NCBI GenBank assembly: GCA_026388275.1
Contig: JAPLKB010000020.1
Span: forward strand, 1 to 64,000
DNA: 64,000 bases
Origin: Pseudomonadota bacterium
GTDB taxonomy: Bacteria; Desulfobacterota; Syntrophorhabdia; Syntrophorhabdales; Syntrophorhabdaceae
Reading direction: 5' to 3'
Made by a program: the position numbers and the translations under genes
The notes under the pieces: model-generated
Databases searched by the model: none
What the model was told of the DNA's origin: nothing
The model's input: only the letters and a program-made list of their open reading frames with translations
Shown here: positions 17,321 through 25,627 of the stretch, one piece after another
Layout: every line of letters begins with the position of its first letter
Numbering within the stretch: position 1 is the first letter of the stretch

Positions 17321-17960
17321 GTCTTATACTCTTTAGCTCTTTCTTCATATGTAAGGTACATTACACTTTCTTTATCTTCATTATGGTCTTATCAAGAGTA
17401 TCCACGCTCCGACGGAACCCAGTCCTAGATACGGTTGCAGTTCCATTCTCGTGAGCGATTACGGAATAAGGTTCTTCAAAGCAAAACTCCTTTCCATCCA
17501 CGGACCTCTTGAAGGAAACGGAAAGCAGAATAGAACGTCTAACGAGCTCCAAACCTTCTGGTATTTCAGTTTCTGCACCAATCTCAGTAGCGATGGCGAA
17601 GTATCGGGCAATATCGCATTGCAGAGAGGTTTTTGGTTTCAGCTTCTGATTCCATGTCCGTGTGTCAATACACCTCATAATCGGGGAGGGAGTGCCGTCA
17701 GTGTGTCGATAGATTGCCGAAACCTGCATGTGAATAGTATCAACATCACATCCCGAATTGTTGACGAGCTTAGCGGATCGCGTAGGATCGTGCAGAATGT
17801 CCTCTGGTATTAGCAAGTCTATGCGTGGCTCAACTTGAAGTTCAACTAACTTCTTCGTCAAATTCACGTAGCGCCACGTAACAAAAACCAGCACAATCGT
17901 TGCAAAGCCCTGAATGATTGTACTTATGACGGGTAGGTCTTGCATGATTCTAACTCCTAA
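17255..17960 (-). mobile_element. Integron gene cassette 1 (706 bp)
   Basis: It runs from TTAGGA (17960-17955) to the G of R' at 17255 and contains one gene plus its attC. In the circular form the attC would read TCCTAAC...GTTAGGA, fully complementary. The boundary hexamer itself supplies part of the AGGAG ribosome binding site for the gene, an economical cassette design. Confidence 0.72.
17361..17945 (-). CDS. Cassette-borne membrane-anchored protein of unknown function
   Basis: 194 residues. One N-terminal transmembrane helix (residues about 8-25, TIIQGFATIVLVFVTWRYV) is followed by a soluble domain rich in beta strands with three Cys. The topology N-TM-TKKLVELQVEPRIDLLI resembles small single-pass proteins often found in integron cassettes and defence islands, but no family is recognised. 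ATG follows AGGAGTTAGAATC. The only gene in its cassette; the function is unknown. Confidence 0.7.
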   Translation of the reverse strand: MQDLPVISTIIQGFATIVLVFVTWRYVNLTKKLVELQVEPRIDLLIPEDILHDPTRSAKLVNNSGCDVDTIHMQVSAIYRHTDGTPSPIMRCIDTRTWNQKLKPKTSLQCDIARYFAIATEIGAETEIPEGLELVRRSILLSVSFKRSVDGKEFCFEEPYSVIAHENGTATVSRTGFRRSVDTLDKTIMKIKKV

Positions 17961-17961
17961 C

Positions 17962-18382
17962 TATCAACATACTGCATGCAGTAATTTCCCAAATATTAGT
18001 ATTTGCCATGAAAGATGTCAACAAATTAAATAATTAAACATTGAACAATAATACCCAGAAAATCAGATAGATACAATACATTTCAAAAATAGATGACGGG
18101 ACAAATTTTGCAATATAACATTAACATTCCGATGTTATATTGCATGCAGTAATTGCTCACTATCGATCGGAGAGAAACTAATCTTTCAGAAGAATCACCA
18201 AATTTATTGCCATTTGAAATGTTAAACTTTTAGAGATAATGACATAAACTCGACTTCAGGAAGGAGTTTGTGCCTCAGGCAAATATCATGGGGTGAGCAT
18301 TTCAGGCTGAAACGGTTAGCTTCGGGCAAAAAACACGCAGTATTAACCTCAGAAAGACTCAGAAATTTACATGCAATTCCTG
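17962..18382. other. Intergenic region upstream of the cassette array
   Basis: A+T-rich and without a supported gene. It holds a 14-bp direct repeat (TGCATGCAGTAATT at 17973-17986 and 18141-18154) and a perfect 12-bp inverted repeat with a 10-base spacer (18110-18121 with 18132-18143). No integrase gene or recognisable attI was seen; these repeats are the nearest candidates for an array boundary. Confidence 0.45.
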
Positions 18383-18412
18383 TTGACAAAATATCCCTTC
18401 TTTCGTTAAAAT
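18383..18412 (+). promoter_or_regulatory. Promoter of the aryl-CoA/2-oxoacid operon
   Basis: TTGACA at 18383-18388, 18-bp spacer, TAAAAT at 18407-18412, about 145 bp before the first ligase gene. The start point would fall at about 18419, just before a palindrome. Confidence 0.65.
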
Positions 18413-18423
18413 AATTGATATAC

Positions 18424-18436
18424 AGAACGATGTTCT
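18424..18436. promoter_or_regulatory. Candidate operator AGAAC-GAT-GTTCT
   Basis: A 13-bp palindrome (arms AGAAC/GTTCT, extended imperfectly by ATAC/ATAT on each side) sits at about +5 to +18 of the promoter. The operon encodes an IclR-family regulator (22959-23747), the obvious candidate to bind here. Confidence 0.5.
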
Positions 18437-18555
18437 ATATACAGAATAATAAAACATAGATTAAAAGGCCAAGTGCACAGGCGAATCAAAAAAAACTATT
18501 CAACAAAATAATGTGTTCCATTGGCTGGATATAATACTGGTTAAGGAGGACGAAA

Positions 18556-20163
18556 ATGAACAACGGTCACTGGATGACGGCAAAAGATGTATTAAAGGTG
18601 AATGCATTTAAATGGCCGGATAAGATAGGCGCTAAAGATCTATACAAGGAATATACATTTAAGCAGTGGAATGAACGTTCATGCAGGCTTGCAAATGCGC
18701 TCACAAATATGGGCATGAAGAAAGGCGACAGGTTTGCCGTTCTTGCATACAACTGCGTGGAATGGATGGATATCTATGCAGCAGCTGCAAAAGGCGGGTT
18801 TATTTGCGTACCTATTATGTTCAGGCTTTCTGCGCCGGAAATGGAATATAATATCAACAACAGCGAATCCAAAGTATTTATTGTTCAGGGCGGAGCAGAT
18901 CCGAGAGACGGTAAGGCATACCCATGGATAGACATAGTAAACGGCATGAAGAAGAATCTTCCTTCAGTAGAAAAATATGTTTCCTTTTCCTCTGATAATC
19001 ATCGTTATGAAAACTTTATCTCCTTTGAAGATGCAATAGCCGCGGCAAGCCCGGAAGAACCGGCTGTGCAGGTAGATGCTGATGACATCTGGGTTCTTAT
19101 GTACACAGGGGGTACAACAGGCAAACCTAAGGGTGTTATGAAAAGCCATGCAAATATGTTTGCGCAGTTTCTTATCATGATTTACGACCATGTCTTTGGT
19201 TTTAATGACACGAATCTTCTTGTCATGCCCTGCTGTCACATCAATTCGCTGAACTATTCCTTTGTTGTCACCTGGGTGGGGGGAACGGTTATGTGCTACA
19301 ATATGATAAGCTTTGATCCTGAAGACCTGTTGAAGACTTTCTCCGACCACAGGATCACCTTTACTTCCCTTGTGCCGACTCATTATATCATGATGCTTAC
19401 CCTCCCTGATGAGGTGAAGCAAAAATACGACCTCACTTCTGTCAAGAAACTTCTTATCTCTTCTGCTCCAGCCAGACGCGATACAAAGCTCGGTATCCTT
19501 AAGATGTTTCCGAATTCCCAGCTTGACGAGGCCTATGGCTCAACAGAAGCAGGCTGCGTCACAATCCTGAAACCGGAAGAGCAGCTTGCAAAGCTTGGTT
19601 CATGCGGACGTGAGTTTATCGGCACAGATTTGATAAGGCTCTATGATGAAAATGGCAATCTTATTACAAAACCGAATACGGTTGGCGAGCTTTATTCGAG
19701 AAGTCCCATGCTCTTCGAGGGCTACTGGAAAGACCATGAAAAGACAGCATCAGTTATGAAAGACGGTTTTTTCACTGCCGGCGACATGGCTTACAAGGAT
19801 GAGGATGGGTATGTTTTTCTCGTTGACAGAAAGGCGAACATGATCATCTCCGGCGGCGAGAATATCTTCCCGTCCGAGGTGGAAAATATTGTAGGCGGAC
19901 ATGAGAAAGTAAAAGATGTGGCGGTCATTGGCGTGCCTCATGAGAAATGGGGCGAGCAGGTCACAGCCGTTGTTGTGCTTCATGAAGGGCAGACGGCAAC
20001 TCCGGAAGAAATTTCCTCGTACTGTAAGGGCAAGATCGCAGGCTACAAAGTCCCCAAGAATGTAATTTTTATCAAGGACGATGAGATGCCGAGATCAGGG
20101 CCGGGTAAGATACTTCATAGAGCATTGAGAGAAAGATATGGAAAATGGAGCGATCATCAATAA
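18556..20163 (+). CDS. AMP-forming acyl/aryl-CoA ligase 1
   Basis: 535 residues of the ANL adenylate-forming family. The P-loop-like MYTGGTTGKPKGVMKSH, the EAYGSTEAG motif, GDMAYKDEDGYVFLVDRKANMIISGGENIFPSEVE and the C-terminal PRSGPGKILHRALRE (catalytic Lys) are all present. It activates a carboxylic acid to acyl-AMP and transfers it to CoA. AAGGAGG precedes the ATG. First gene of an operon with iorAB, an IclR regulator and a second ligase, so an aryl acid such as phenylacetate is a reasonable substrate, but this is inferred from context. Its last 77 bases and stop are duplicated at 20279-20360. Confidence 0.9.
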   Translation: MNNGHWMTAKDVLKVNAFKWPDKIGAKDLYKEYTFKQWNERSCRLANALTNMGMKKGDRFAVLAYNCVEWMDIYAAAAKGGFICVPIMFRLSAPEMEYNINNSESKVFIVQGGADPRDGKAYPWIDIVNGMKKNLPSVEKYVSFSSDNHRYENFISFEDAIAAASPEEPAVQVDADDIWVLMYTGGTTGKPKGVMKSHANMFAQFLIMIYDHVFGFNDTNLLVMPCCHINSLNYSFVVTWVGGTVMCYNMISFDPEDLLKTFSDHRITFTSLVPTHYIMMLTLPDEVKQKYDLTSVKKLLISSAPARRDTKLGILKMFPNSQLDEAYGSTEAGCVTILKPEEQLAKLGSCGREFIGTDLIRLYDENGNLITKPNTVGELYSRSPMLFEGYWKDHEKTASVMKDGFFTAGDMAYKDEDGYVFLVDRKANMIISGGENIFPSEVENIVGGHEKVKDVAVIGVPHEKWGEQVTAVVVLHEGQTATPEEISSYCKGKIAGYKVPKNVIFIKDDEMPRSGPGKILHRALRERYGKWSDHQ

Positions 20164-20166
20164 AGG
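20086..20166 (+). repeat. 81-bp direct repeat, left copy (end of ligase 1)
   Basis: Near-identical to 20279-20360, which has one added base and a two-base swap. The left copy holds the true end of ligase 1 and its stop; the right copy is non-coding and leads into the iorA ribosome binding site. The dispersed repeat element lies between the copies, so its arrival seems tied to the duplication. Confidence 0.85.
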
Positions 20167-20167
20167 C

Positions 20168-20278
20168 ATCTGTTTAGCCCGTACCGCGGGCGAGAGAGGG
20201 GAGGCCGGGGTACGGGCTTTAGCGGGTCGTGGCTTAATGCCGGTGGAGGGGGCGACGCAAGCCCCATGAACAATGGCA
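20168..20278 (+). repeat. Dispersed structured repeat, copy D
   Basis: Hairpin 1 is GCCCG-TACCG-CGGGC (20177-20191), followed by CGAGAGAGGGGAGGC, a variable part, then GGTGGAGGGGGCGACGCAAGCCCC. It lies exactly between the two 81-bp repeats separating ligase 1 from iorA. Confidence 0.7.
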
Positions 20279-20360
20279 ATGCCGAGATCAGGGCCCGGTA
20301 AGATACTTCATAGAGCATTGAGAGAAAGATTATGGAAAATGGAGCGATCATCAATAAAGG
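20279..20360 (+). repeat. 81-bp direct repeat, right copy
   Basis: This duplicate of the end of ligase 1 restores the TAAAGGAGATAAGGG sequence that probably once joined ligase 1 directly to iorA by translational coupling. A spurious upstream ATG for iorA at 20332 arises from it. Confidence 0.8.
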
Positions 20361-20370
20361 AGATAAGGGT

Positions 20371-22191
20371 ATGAAAAAAATAATGCAAGGGAATGAGGCG
20401 ATTGCAAGAGGTGCCTGGGAGGCAGGTGTAAGTGTGGGATGTGCCTATCCGGGGACGCCAAGCAGTGAAATTATGGCTGAAATATCCAAATATGATGAAG
20501 TCTATACGGAATGGTCCCCTAACGAGAAAATAGCAGTGGAAGTTGCCCACGGCGCTTCCCTTGCCGGTGGAAGGGCGATTGCATGTATGAAACATGTAGG
20601 ACTGAATGTAGCTGCCGACCCTTTTATGACCATTACTTACACAGGCATTAAGGGTGGTTTTGTCGTTGTTGTAGCTGATGATCCCGGACAGCATAGTTCC
20701 CAGAATGAACAGGACAGCAGAAACTGGACCCGTTTCGGAAAGGCCCCAATGCTTGAACCGGCTGATTCTCAGGAGTGTAAGGATTTTACGAAAATAGCCT
20801 TTGATATGAGCGAAAAATTTGATACTCCCGTGCTTTTAAGGACCGAGACCAGGGTTTCACACTGCGATTCCACTGTTGAACTGGGTGAAAGAAAGGAATC
20901 TGCAATTCAGAAAGGTCTTGACCAAAAAGATACGCCCAAGTATGTCATGGTTCCCATGTATTCCAGGGTAAAGCGGATTGCCCTTGAAGATAAAATAAAA
21001 AAACTTGCTGCATATGCAGATACCGAATTCCCATACAATGTTATGGAGATCAATGATCCTTCAATAGGTTTTATCTCGTCAGGTGTTTCCTATCTCTATA
21101 CAAAGGATGTTTTCCCTCAATATTCCTTTTTGAAGCTGGGTATGGTATGGCCGCTGCCAAAGAACATGATTGCCGAATTCTTTAAAAAGGTTAAAAAGGT
21201 AATTGTAGTGGAAGAACTTGACCCTTTTCTTGAAACAGAGATCAGGGCAATGGGCTACAAAGTCTGGCACGGTAAAGACCTGATCCCGTCAGTAGGTGAA
21301 TTGTCAACAGGTATAGTCAAACAATCGCTTATAAAAGTTGTGGAGGGCAGGAAATATAAACCACCGAAAATAATGATAAAACCGGAAGACTTGCCGAGAA
21401 GACCGCCGAATCTCTGCGCCGGTTGTTCACACAGGCCGTTGTTCTATGCTCTGAAAAAACTTGGATTGTATGTGTTCGGCGATATTGGCTGTTATGCGCT
21501 GGCAGTTGCACCGCCCCTTGCTGCCATGCATGCTTCAACGTGTATGGGTGCCGGTGTCGGTGGCGCTTATGGCGCAGGGAAGGTTCTCGGCAAGGAGGGG
21601 CTTGGGAAGATCTGTGCGGTGCTCGGTGATTCCACATTCCTCCATAGCGGTATCGGACCATTGATGGACACGGTTTACAACAAAGGCTATTCAACTACAA
21701 TTATCCTTGACAACAGGATTACGGCCATGACCGGACAACAGGAAACGCCCGGCACAGGATATACGATCAAAGGTGAACCTGCCAACATGGTCGACTATGA
21801 GCAGATAGCAAGAGCTTTGGGTGTCAAAAATGTGAGAAAAGTAGACCCATATAATATTGAAGCAACAATGAAAGTAATCAGGGAAGAAGTCAACAGGAAT
21901 GATGCCTCAGTTATTATCACAATGAACAGTCCTTGTATGCTCCTGCGCAGGACAAACCCCTTAGGAAAATTCAAGTATCCGGTGTATTTAATTGACACTG
22001 GTATGTGCAGAGGCTGCAAGGTCTGCCTTGAGATCAACTGTCCTGCAATAAGCTGGCAGGAGGGTAAAGGTCAGACAAAGGACGGCAATAAGAGAAAAGG
22101 GACAGTGTTTATCAACAAAGACCAGTGCGTCGGCTGTGAGGTCTGTGTTCAGGTCTGTAAATTTAAAGCCATTACACCAGGAGCAAGATAA
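20371..22191 (+). CDS. iorA: Indolepyruvate:ferredoxin oxidoreductase, alpha subunit
   Basis: 606 residues. N-terminal pyrimidine-binding half (GNEAIARGAWEAGVSVGCAYPGTPSSE), a central domain, then the TPP-binding half with GDIGCYALAVAPPLAAMHASTCMGAGVGGAYG and GDSTFLHSGI. The C-terminus has two 4Fe-4S motifs (CRGCKVCLEINCP; CVGCEVCVQVCKF). The IorAB complex oxidatively decarboxylates aryl-pyruvates to aryl-acetyl-CoA and reduces ferredoxin. ATG 20371 is chosen because AAAGGAGAT precedes it. The longer frame from 20332 begins inside duplicated DNA. Coupled with iorB and CoA ligases in one operon. Confidence 0.93.
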   Translation: MKKIMQGNEAIARGAWEAGVSVGCAYPGTPSSEIMAEISKYDEVYTEWSPNEKIAVEVAHGASLAGGRAIACMKHVGLNVAADPFMTITYTGIKGGFVVVVADDPGQHSSQNEQDSRNWTRFGKAPMLEPADSQECKDFTKIAFDMSEKFDTPVLLRTETRVSHCDSTVELGERKESAIQKGLDQKDTPKYVMVPMYSRVKRIALEDKIKKLAAYADTEFPYNVMEINDPSIGFISSGVSYLYTKDVFPQYSFLKLGMVWPLPKNMIAEFFKKVKKVIVVEELDPFLETEIRAMGYKVWHGKDLIPSVGELSTGIVKQSLIKVVEGRKYKPPKIMIKPEDLPRRPPNLCAGCSHRPLFYALKKLGLYVFGDIGCYALAVAPPLAAMHASTCMGAGVGGAYGAGKVLGKEGLGKICAVLGDSTFLHSGIGPLMDTVYNKGYSTTIILDNRITAMTGQQETPGTGYTIKGEPANMVDYEQIARALGVKNVRKVDPYNIEATMKVIREEVNRNDASVIITMNSPCMLLRRTNPLGKFKYPVYLIDTGMCRGCKVCLEINCPAISWQEGKGQTKDGNKRKGTVFINKDQCVGCEVCVQVCKFKAITPGAR

Positions 22192-22192
22192 G

Positions 22193-22324
22193 GGGGGCGA
22201 CGCAAGCCCGGCGTATACAATGTCAGGGTGATAAATAGCTCGCACAGCGAGCGAGAAGGGGAGGCTCCGACGGCCGGGGGACCCACCCTGTGAGTGGGTC
22301 GCTGGAGGGGGCGACGCAAGCCCC
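22193..22324 (+). repeat. Dispersed structured repeat, copy E
   Basis: It begins with a partial GGGGGGCGACGCAAGCCC, then hairpin 1 GCTCGC-ACA-GCGAGC (22238-22252), GAGAAGGGGAGGCTCCG, a hairpin GACCCAC/GTGGGTC and the conserved GGAGGGGGCGACGCAAGCCCC. It fills the gap between iorA and iorB. Confidence 0.72.
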
Positions 22325-22347
22325 AGAAAATAGTAAGGGAGGCGATT

Positions 22348-22941
22348 ATGACAGAGAATGGAAAAGTCACAAATATATTTCTTTCAGGTGTTGGAGGTCA
22401 GGGGACGATTCTTGCGAGCAACATTCTTGCTGAAGTATTCCTCAACACAGGGTATGATGTAAAAAAGGCTGAAGTTCACGGTATGGCACAGAGAGGCGGA
22501 GATGTTACCACTCATTTTCGATTCGGTAAGAAAGTATACTCGCCGCTTATTGAGTACGGCGAGGCAGATTTTCTCCTGTCCTTTGAGCTGCTTGAAGCTG
22601 CACGATACATAAACTGGGTGAAGCCTGAAGGGAAAATTATCATCAATAGACAGGCAATTCTCCCGCCTGGCGTAAGCCTTGGGCAGGCAGAGTATCCCGG
22701 AGATATTGAAAGGACATTCAGGAAATACTTCAAAAACAATGTCTGGATAATTAACGGGCAGGAAATGGCGCGGGAACTTGGTAATATTCAGGCTGCAAAC
22801 GTGGTGCTTACAGGTGCCTTTTCCAATTTCTTCCCCAAAATCAAGGAAGAACAGTGGACAAATGCGATAAAGGCGCTTTTGCCGGCAAAACTTCATGACC
22901 TTAATGTGAAAGCATTTTATGAAGGCAGGATGGCTGTTTAG
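22348..22941 (+). CDS. iorB: Indolepyruvate:ferredoxin oxidoreductase, beta subunit
   Basis: About 197 residues with the gamma-type 2-oxoacid oxidoreductase fold: NIFLSGVGGQGTILASNILAEVF at the start, KKAEVHGMAQRGGDVTTHFRFG and ANVVLTGAFSNFF. It partners IorA. ATG 22348 follows AAGGGAGGCG; an in-frame GTG at 22294 lies inside the repeat and is unlikely. The gap to iorA is unusually large for this pair because of repeat copy E. Confidence 0.92.
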   Translation: MTENGKVTNIFLSGVGGQGTILASNILAEVFLNTGYDVKKAEVHGMAQRGGDVTTHFRFGKKVYSPLIEYGEADFLLSFELLEAARYINWVKPEGKIIINRQAILPPGVSLGQAEYPGDIERTFRKYFKNNVWIINGQEMARELGNIQAANVVLTGAFSNFFPKIKEEQWTNAIKALLPAKLHDLNVKAFYEGRMAV

Positions 22942-22958
22942 GAACTCAGGAGGTCTCT

Positions 22959-23747
22959 TTGGATAAAAAAGAACAGGAAAAGAAATCCGAATATAATGGC
23001 TTGGTTCCTGCGGTAGATCAAGCAGCAAGAATCCTGCTCTGCCTTACAAAAAGCCCGTCCCAGAAGATGAATCTCACAGAGATATGTAAAGATGTCGGTA
23101 TATACAAGAGCAAGGGGTACTCGATTCTCAATACCTTGCAGAAGTATGGTTTTGTACAAAAAGATCCTGCCGGGAAAACCTACTTTCTGGGGCTTGGACT
23201 GATATCCCTGTCAAGAAGGGTTCTGGATGGCTTAAATTACAGCGAAACAGCAGGTCCCTTTCTTGAAACTCTTGCAGAAAAGACCCACAGCACAGCCCTG
23301 TTTGGTATCATAAACGATGGAAATGTTTTTGTTGTAGCCAGGCAGGAGGCGGATAAAGACATCAGTGTTACAATCCGTCTTGGATACAGATTCAACATTT
23401 CCCACGGCGCCCATGGAAAGGCAATAGTCGCTTTTCTGCCGGAGGAGGAGCGAGAGAGCATACTCAGACAGGATAAACTCTTTTTTCATGGCGATGCCTC
23501 AAGACTGGATCGCAACAGGCTGGAAAAGGAGCTTACGAAATGCAGGCAAACAGGTTTCGCCTTTGATATGGGTGAATTAAATGCAGGCATCAATGTCATT
23601 GCCTCTCCTGTTTTTGATTCACATGAGAGATTGATCGGATCTCTATTTATCATGGGAACATTTCCTGAGTCACGCATTGAAGAATATGGCGCCATAGTTA
23701 CTGAACATGCCGGAAAGTTCTCTGCGATGCTTGGCGGCAGACAATGA
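22959..23747 (+). CDS. IclR-family transcriptional regulator
   Basis: 262 residues: winged helix-turn-helix (QAARILLCLTKSPSQKMNLTEICKDVGIYKSKGYSILNTLQKYGFV) and an effector-binding C-terminal domain ending HAGKFSAML. TTG start with AGGAGG 6-7 bases upstream. IclR proteins commonly control aromatic acid degradation. Its place inside the ligase-iorAB-ligase operon suggests local control, likely at the palindrome 18424-18436. The effector is unknown. Confidence 0.9.
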   Translation: MDKKEQEKKSEYNGLVPAVDQAARILLCLTKSPSQKMNLTEICKDVGIYKSKGYSILNTLQKYGFVQKDPAGKTYFLGLGLISLSRRVLDGLNYSETAGPFLETLAEKTHSTALFGIINDGNVFVVARQEADKDISVTIRLGYRFNISHGAHGKAIVAFLPEEERESILRQDKLFFHGDASRLDRNRLEKELTKCRQTGFAFDMGELNAGINVIASPVFDSHERLIGSLFIMGTFPESRIEEYGAIVTEHAGKFSAMLGGRQ

Positions 23748-23800
23748 ACATACGTATAAATATTGTGGTGTTATGTAGTTGAAAATAAAGGGGGTTAAAA

Positions 23801-25384
23801 ATGACTGACATTAATGTCCATATCGGTGAGATGCTGGCAAGAAACGGCAGGATGTATCCTGATGATATTGCCCTTGTCGAAAGGATGCCGGCGGAGGGTA
23901 AAAGGTTTATCATAACATGGCGTGAATTTGATGAGCGTGCTAATTGTTTTGCCAACGTTCTTTTGTCAAAAGGCATTAAAAAAGGCGATAAAGTCATGCA
24001 CCTAATGAATAATTCCATTGACTGGCTTATTGCTTATTTCGGTATAGTGAGGACAGGCGCATGGGTAGTGCCTCTTAACTTCAGATTTATGAGCAACGAC
24101 ATCCAATATTGTGCTGATGTGGCTCAACCAGATATTTTTATTTTCGGCGAAGAATTTGAAGAAAGAATAGAGCCTATCAATGCCGGATTAACCTCTGTTA
24201 AACACTACATCTGTACAGGCGAAAAATGTCCTTCCTATGCCGAATCATTTTCTCGGCTTCTGACCGGATCGTCTCCAATGCCGCCGATCGTAAACATTAC
24301 TTTCGAAGATCCCTGCGGCCTTTATTTTACTTCCGGCACAACGGGTCAACCGAAGCCGATTCTGCTTACTCATTTAAATATGGCAACGGCTTGTATTACG
24401 GAAAACATGCACCATTTCCAGACAAAGAAGGACATCTTCATACTCATACCGCCCCTTTACCATACAGGAGCGAAGATGCACTGGTTTGGCAGCCTTATTG
24501 TAGGAGGGACTTCCGTAATCCTGAAAGGAATTTCCCCGCAATGGACTCTTGAGGCGGTGAATGAGGAAGGAGGAACCATTGTCTGGCTTCTTGTGCCCTG
24601 GGCTCAGGATATATTGCTCAAACTGGACAGCGGCGAATTAAAATTAAAGGATTACAAGCTTTCCCAATGGCGTCTCATGCATATAGGCGCACAGCCGGTC
24701 CCGCCTTCCCTTATTATCCACTGGAAGAAATATTTTCCGGATATGGCCTATGATACTACTTATGGTTTGAGCGAGGCCACAGGACCGAACTGTGTCCATC
24801 TGGGGATTGAGAATATCCACAAGGTCGGCGCTATAGGACGTCCCGGCTTCAACTGTGAAACAAAGATTGTCGATGAAAACCGTAATCCTGTAAAGAAGGG
24901 CGAGCCGGGAGAACTATGTGTCCGCGGCAATGGTGTAATGCGTGAGTATTACAAGAATCCTGAAGCAACGGAAAAGGCACTTATAAACGGATGGCTTTTT
25001 ACCGGTGATATGGCAAAAGAAGATGAAGACGGCTTTATCTATATTGTGGACAGGAAGAAGGATGTCATTATTACCGGCGGTGAAAATGTCTTTCCTGTTG
25101 AAGTTGAAGATTTCCTCCACACAAACCCCTGTGTTAAAGATACCGCAGCTATCGGCATTCCTGATGAGCGGCTTGGAGAGATTGTTGCCATTGTGGTTGA
25201 TGTGGTCCCCGGCAAAATGCTTACCGAAGAAGAGGTCCTTGCATACTGCGAGAAACTGCCGAAATACAAACGTCCCCGAAAGGTCTTTTTCGGTGAGATT
25301 CCAAGGAATCCTACCGGCAAAATAGAGAAGACAAAACTGAGGAAAAAGTATATAGGCATGGAGGAAGCATTCAAGATAAAGTAA
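23801..25384 (+). CDS. AMP-forming acyl/aryl-CoA ligase 2
   Basis: 527 residues of the ANL family with YFTSGTTGQPKPILLTH, TTYGLSEATGPN, GDMAKEDEDGFIYIVDRKKDVIITGGENVFPVEVE and PRNPTGKIEKTKLRKK. Same reaction class as ligase 1 but only moderately similar, so the two probably take different acids or act at different steps. GGGGGTT precedes the ATG. It closes the operon; a long palindrome follows the stop. Confidence 0.9.
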   Translation: MTDINVHIGEMLARNGRMYPDDIALVERMPAEGKRFIITWREFDERANCFANVLLSKGIKKGDKVMHLMNNSIDWLIAYFGIVRTGAWVVPLNFRFMSNDIQYCADVAQPDIFIFGEEFEERIEPINAGLTSVKHYICTGEKCPSYAESFSRLLTGSSPMPPIVNITFEDPCGLYFTSGTTGQPKPILLTHLNMATACITENMHHFQTKKDIFILIPPLYHTGAKMHWFGSLIVGGTSVILKGISPQWTLEAVNEEGGTIVWLLVPWAQDILLKLDSGELKLKDYKLSQWRLMHIGAQPVPPSLIIHWKKYFPDMAYDTTYGLSEATGPNCVHLGIENIHKVGAIGRPGFNCETKIVDENRNPVKKGEPGELCVRGNGVMREYYKNPEATEKALINGWLFTGDMAKEDEDGFIYIVDRKKDVIITGGENVFPVEVEDFLHTNPCVKDTAAIGIPDERLGEIVAIVVDVVPGKMLTEEEVLAYCEKLPKYKRPRKVFFGEIPRNPTGKIEKTKLRKKYIGMEEAFKIK

Positions 25385-25386
25385 TG

Positions 25387-25428
25387 GTTGGAATAAACCA
25401 CCGGCTAAAGCCGACGGTTTATTCCAAC
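25387..25428. terminator. Long palindrome after the aryl-CoA operon
   Basis: Arms GTTGGAATAAACC and GGTTTATTCCAAC (13 bp) enclose an inner CCGGC-TAAA-GCCG hairpin. It begins three bases after the ligase 2 stop and probably ends transcription, though there is no T-run. The core resembles the hairpin at 1404-1424. Confidence 0.6.
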
Positions 25429-25627
25429 ATGTATAGAACCGAAGACGATCCGGACATATCCTGCGGTTTTTCCCTTGACATGTCTCAATTTCATCTGTTA
25501 GTTTTGACATGACAATGCAAAGAGGGCAAACAATGAAATATACAGCAGATATTTCCCTGTATATGGTGTTCTTTTTACCTGAAAGTGCATAATCAATATA
25601 ATAAAAAATGAGACGGGTTTTCAATAT

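Noticed and set aside
18110-18143. Possible very short attC (inverted repeat with ATAAC/GTTAT boxes)
   Set aside because: Only 34 bases, no extra-helical bases, and no gene ends before it; kept only as an inverted repeat.
22384-23028. 214-codon minus-strand frame opposite iorB
   Set aside because: Antisense of a clearly conserved gene.
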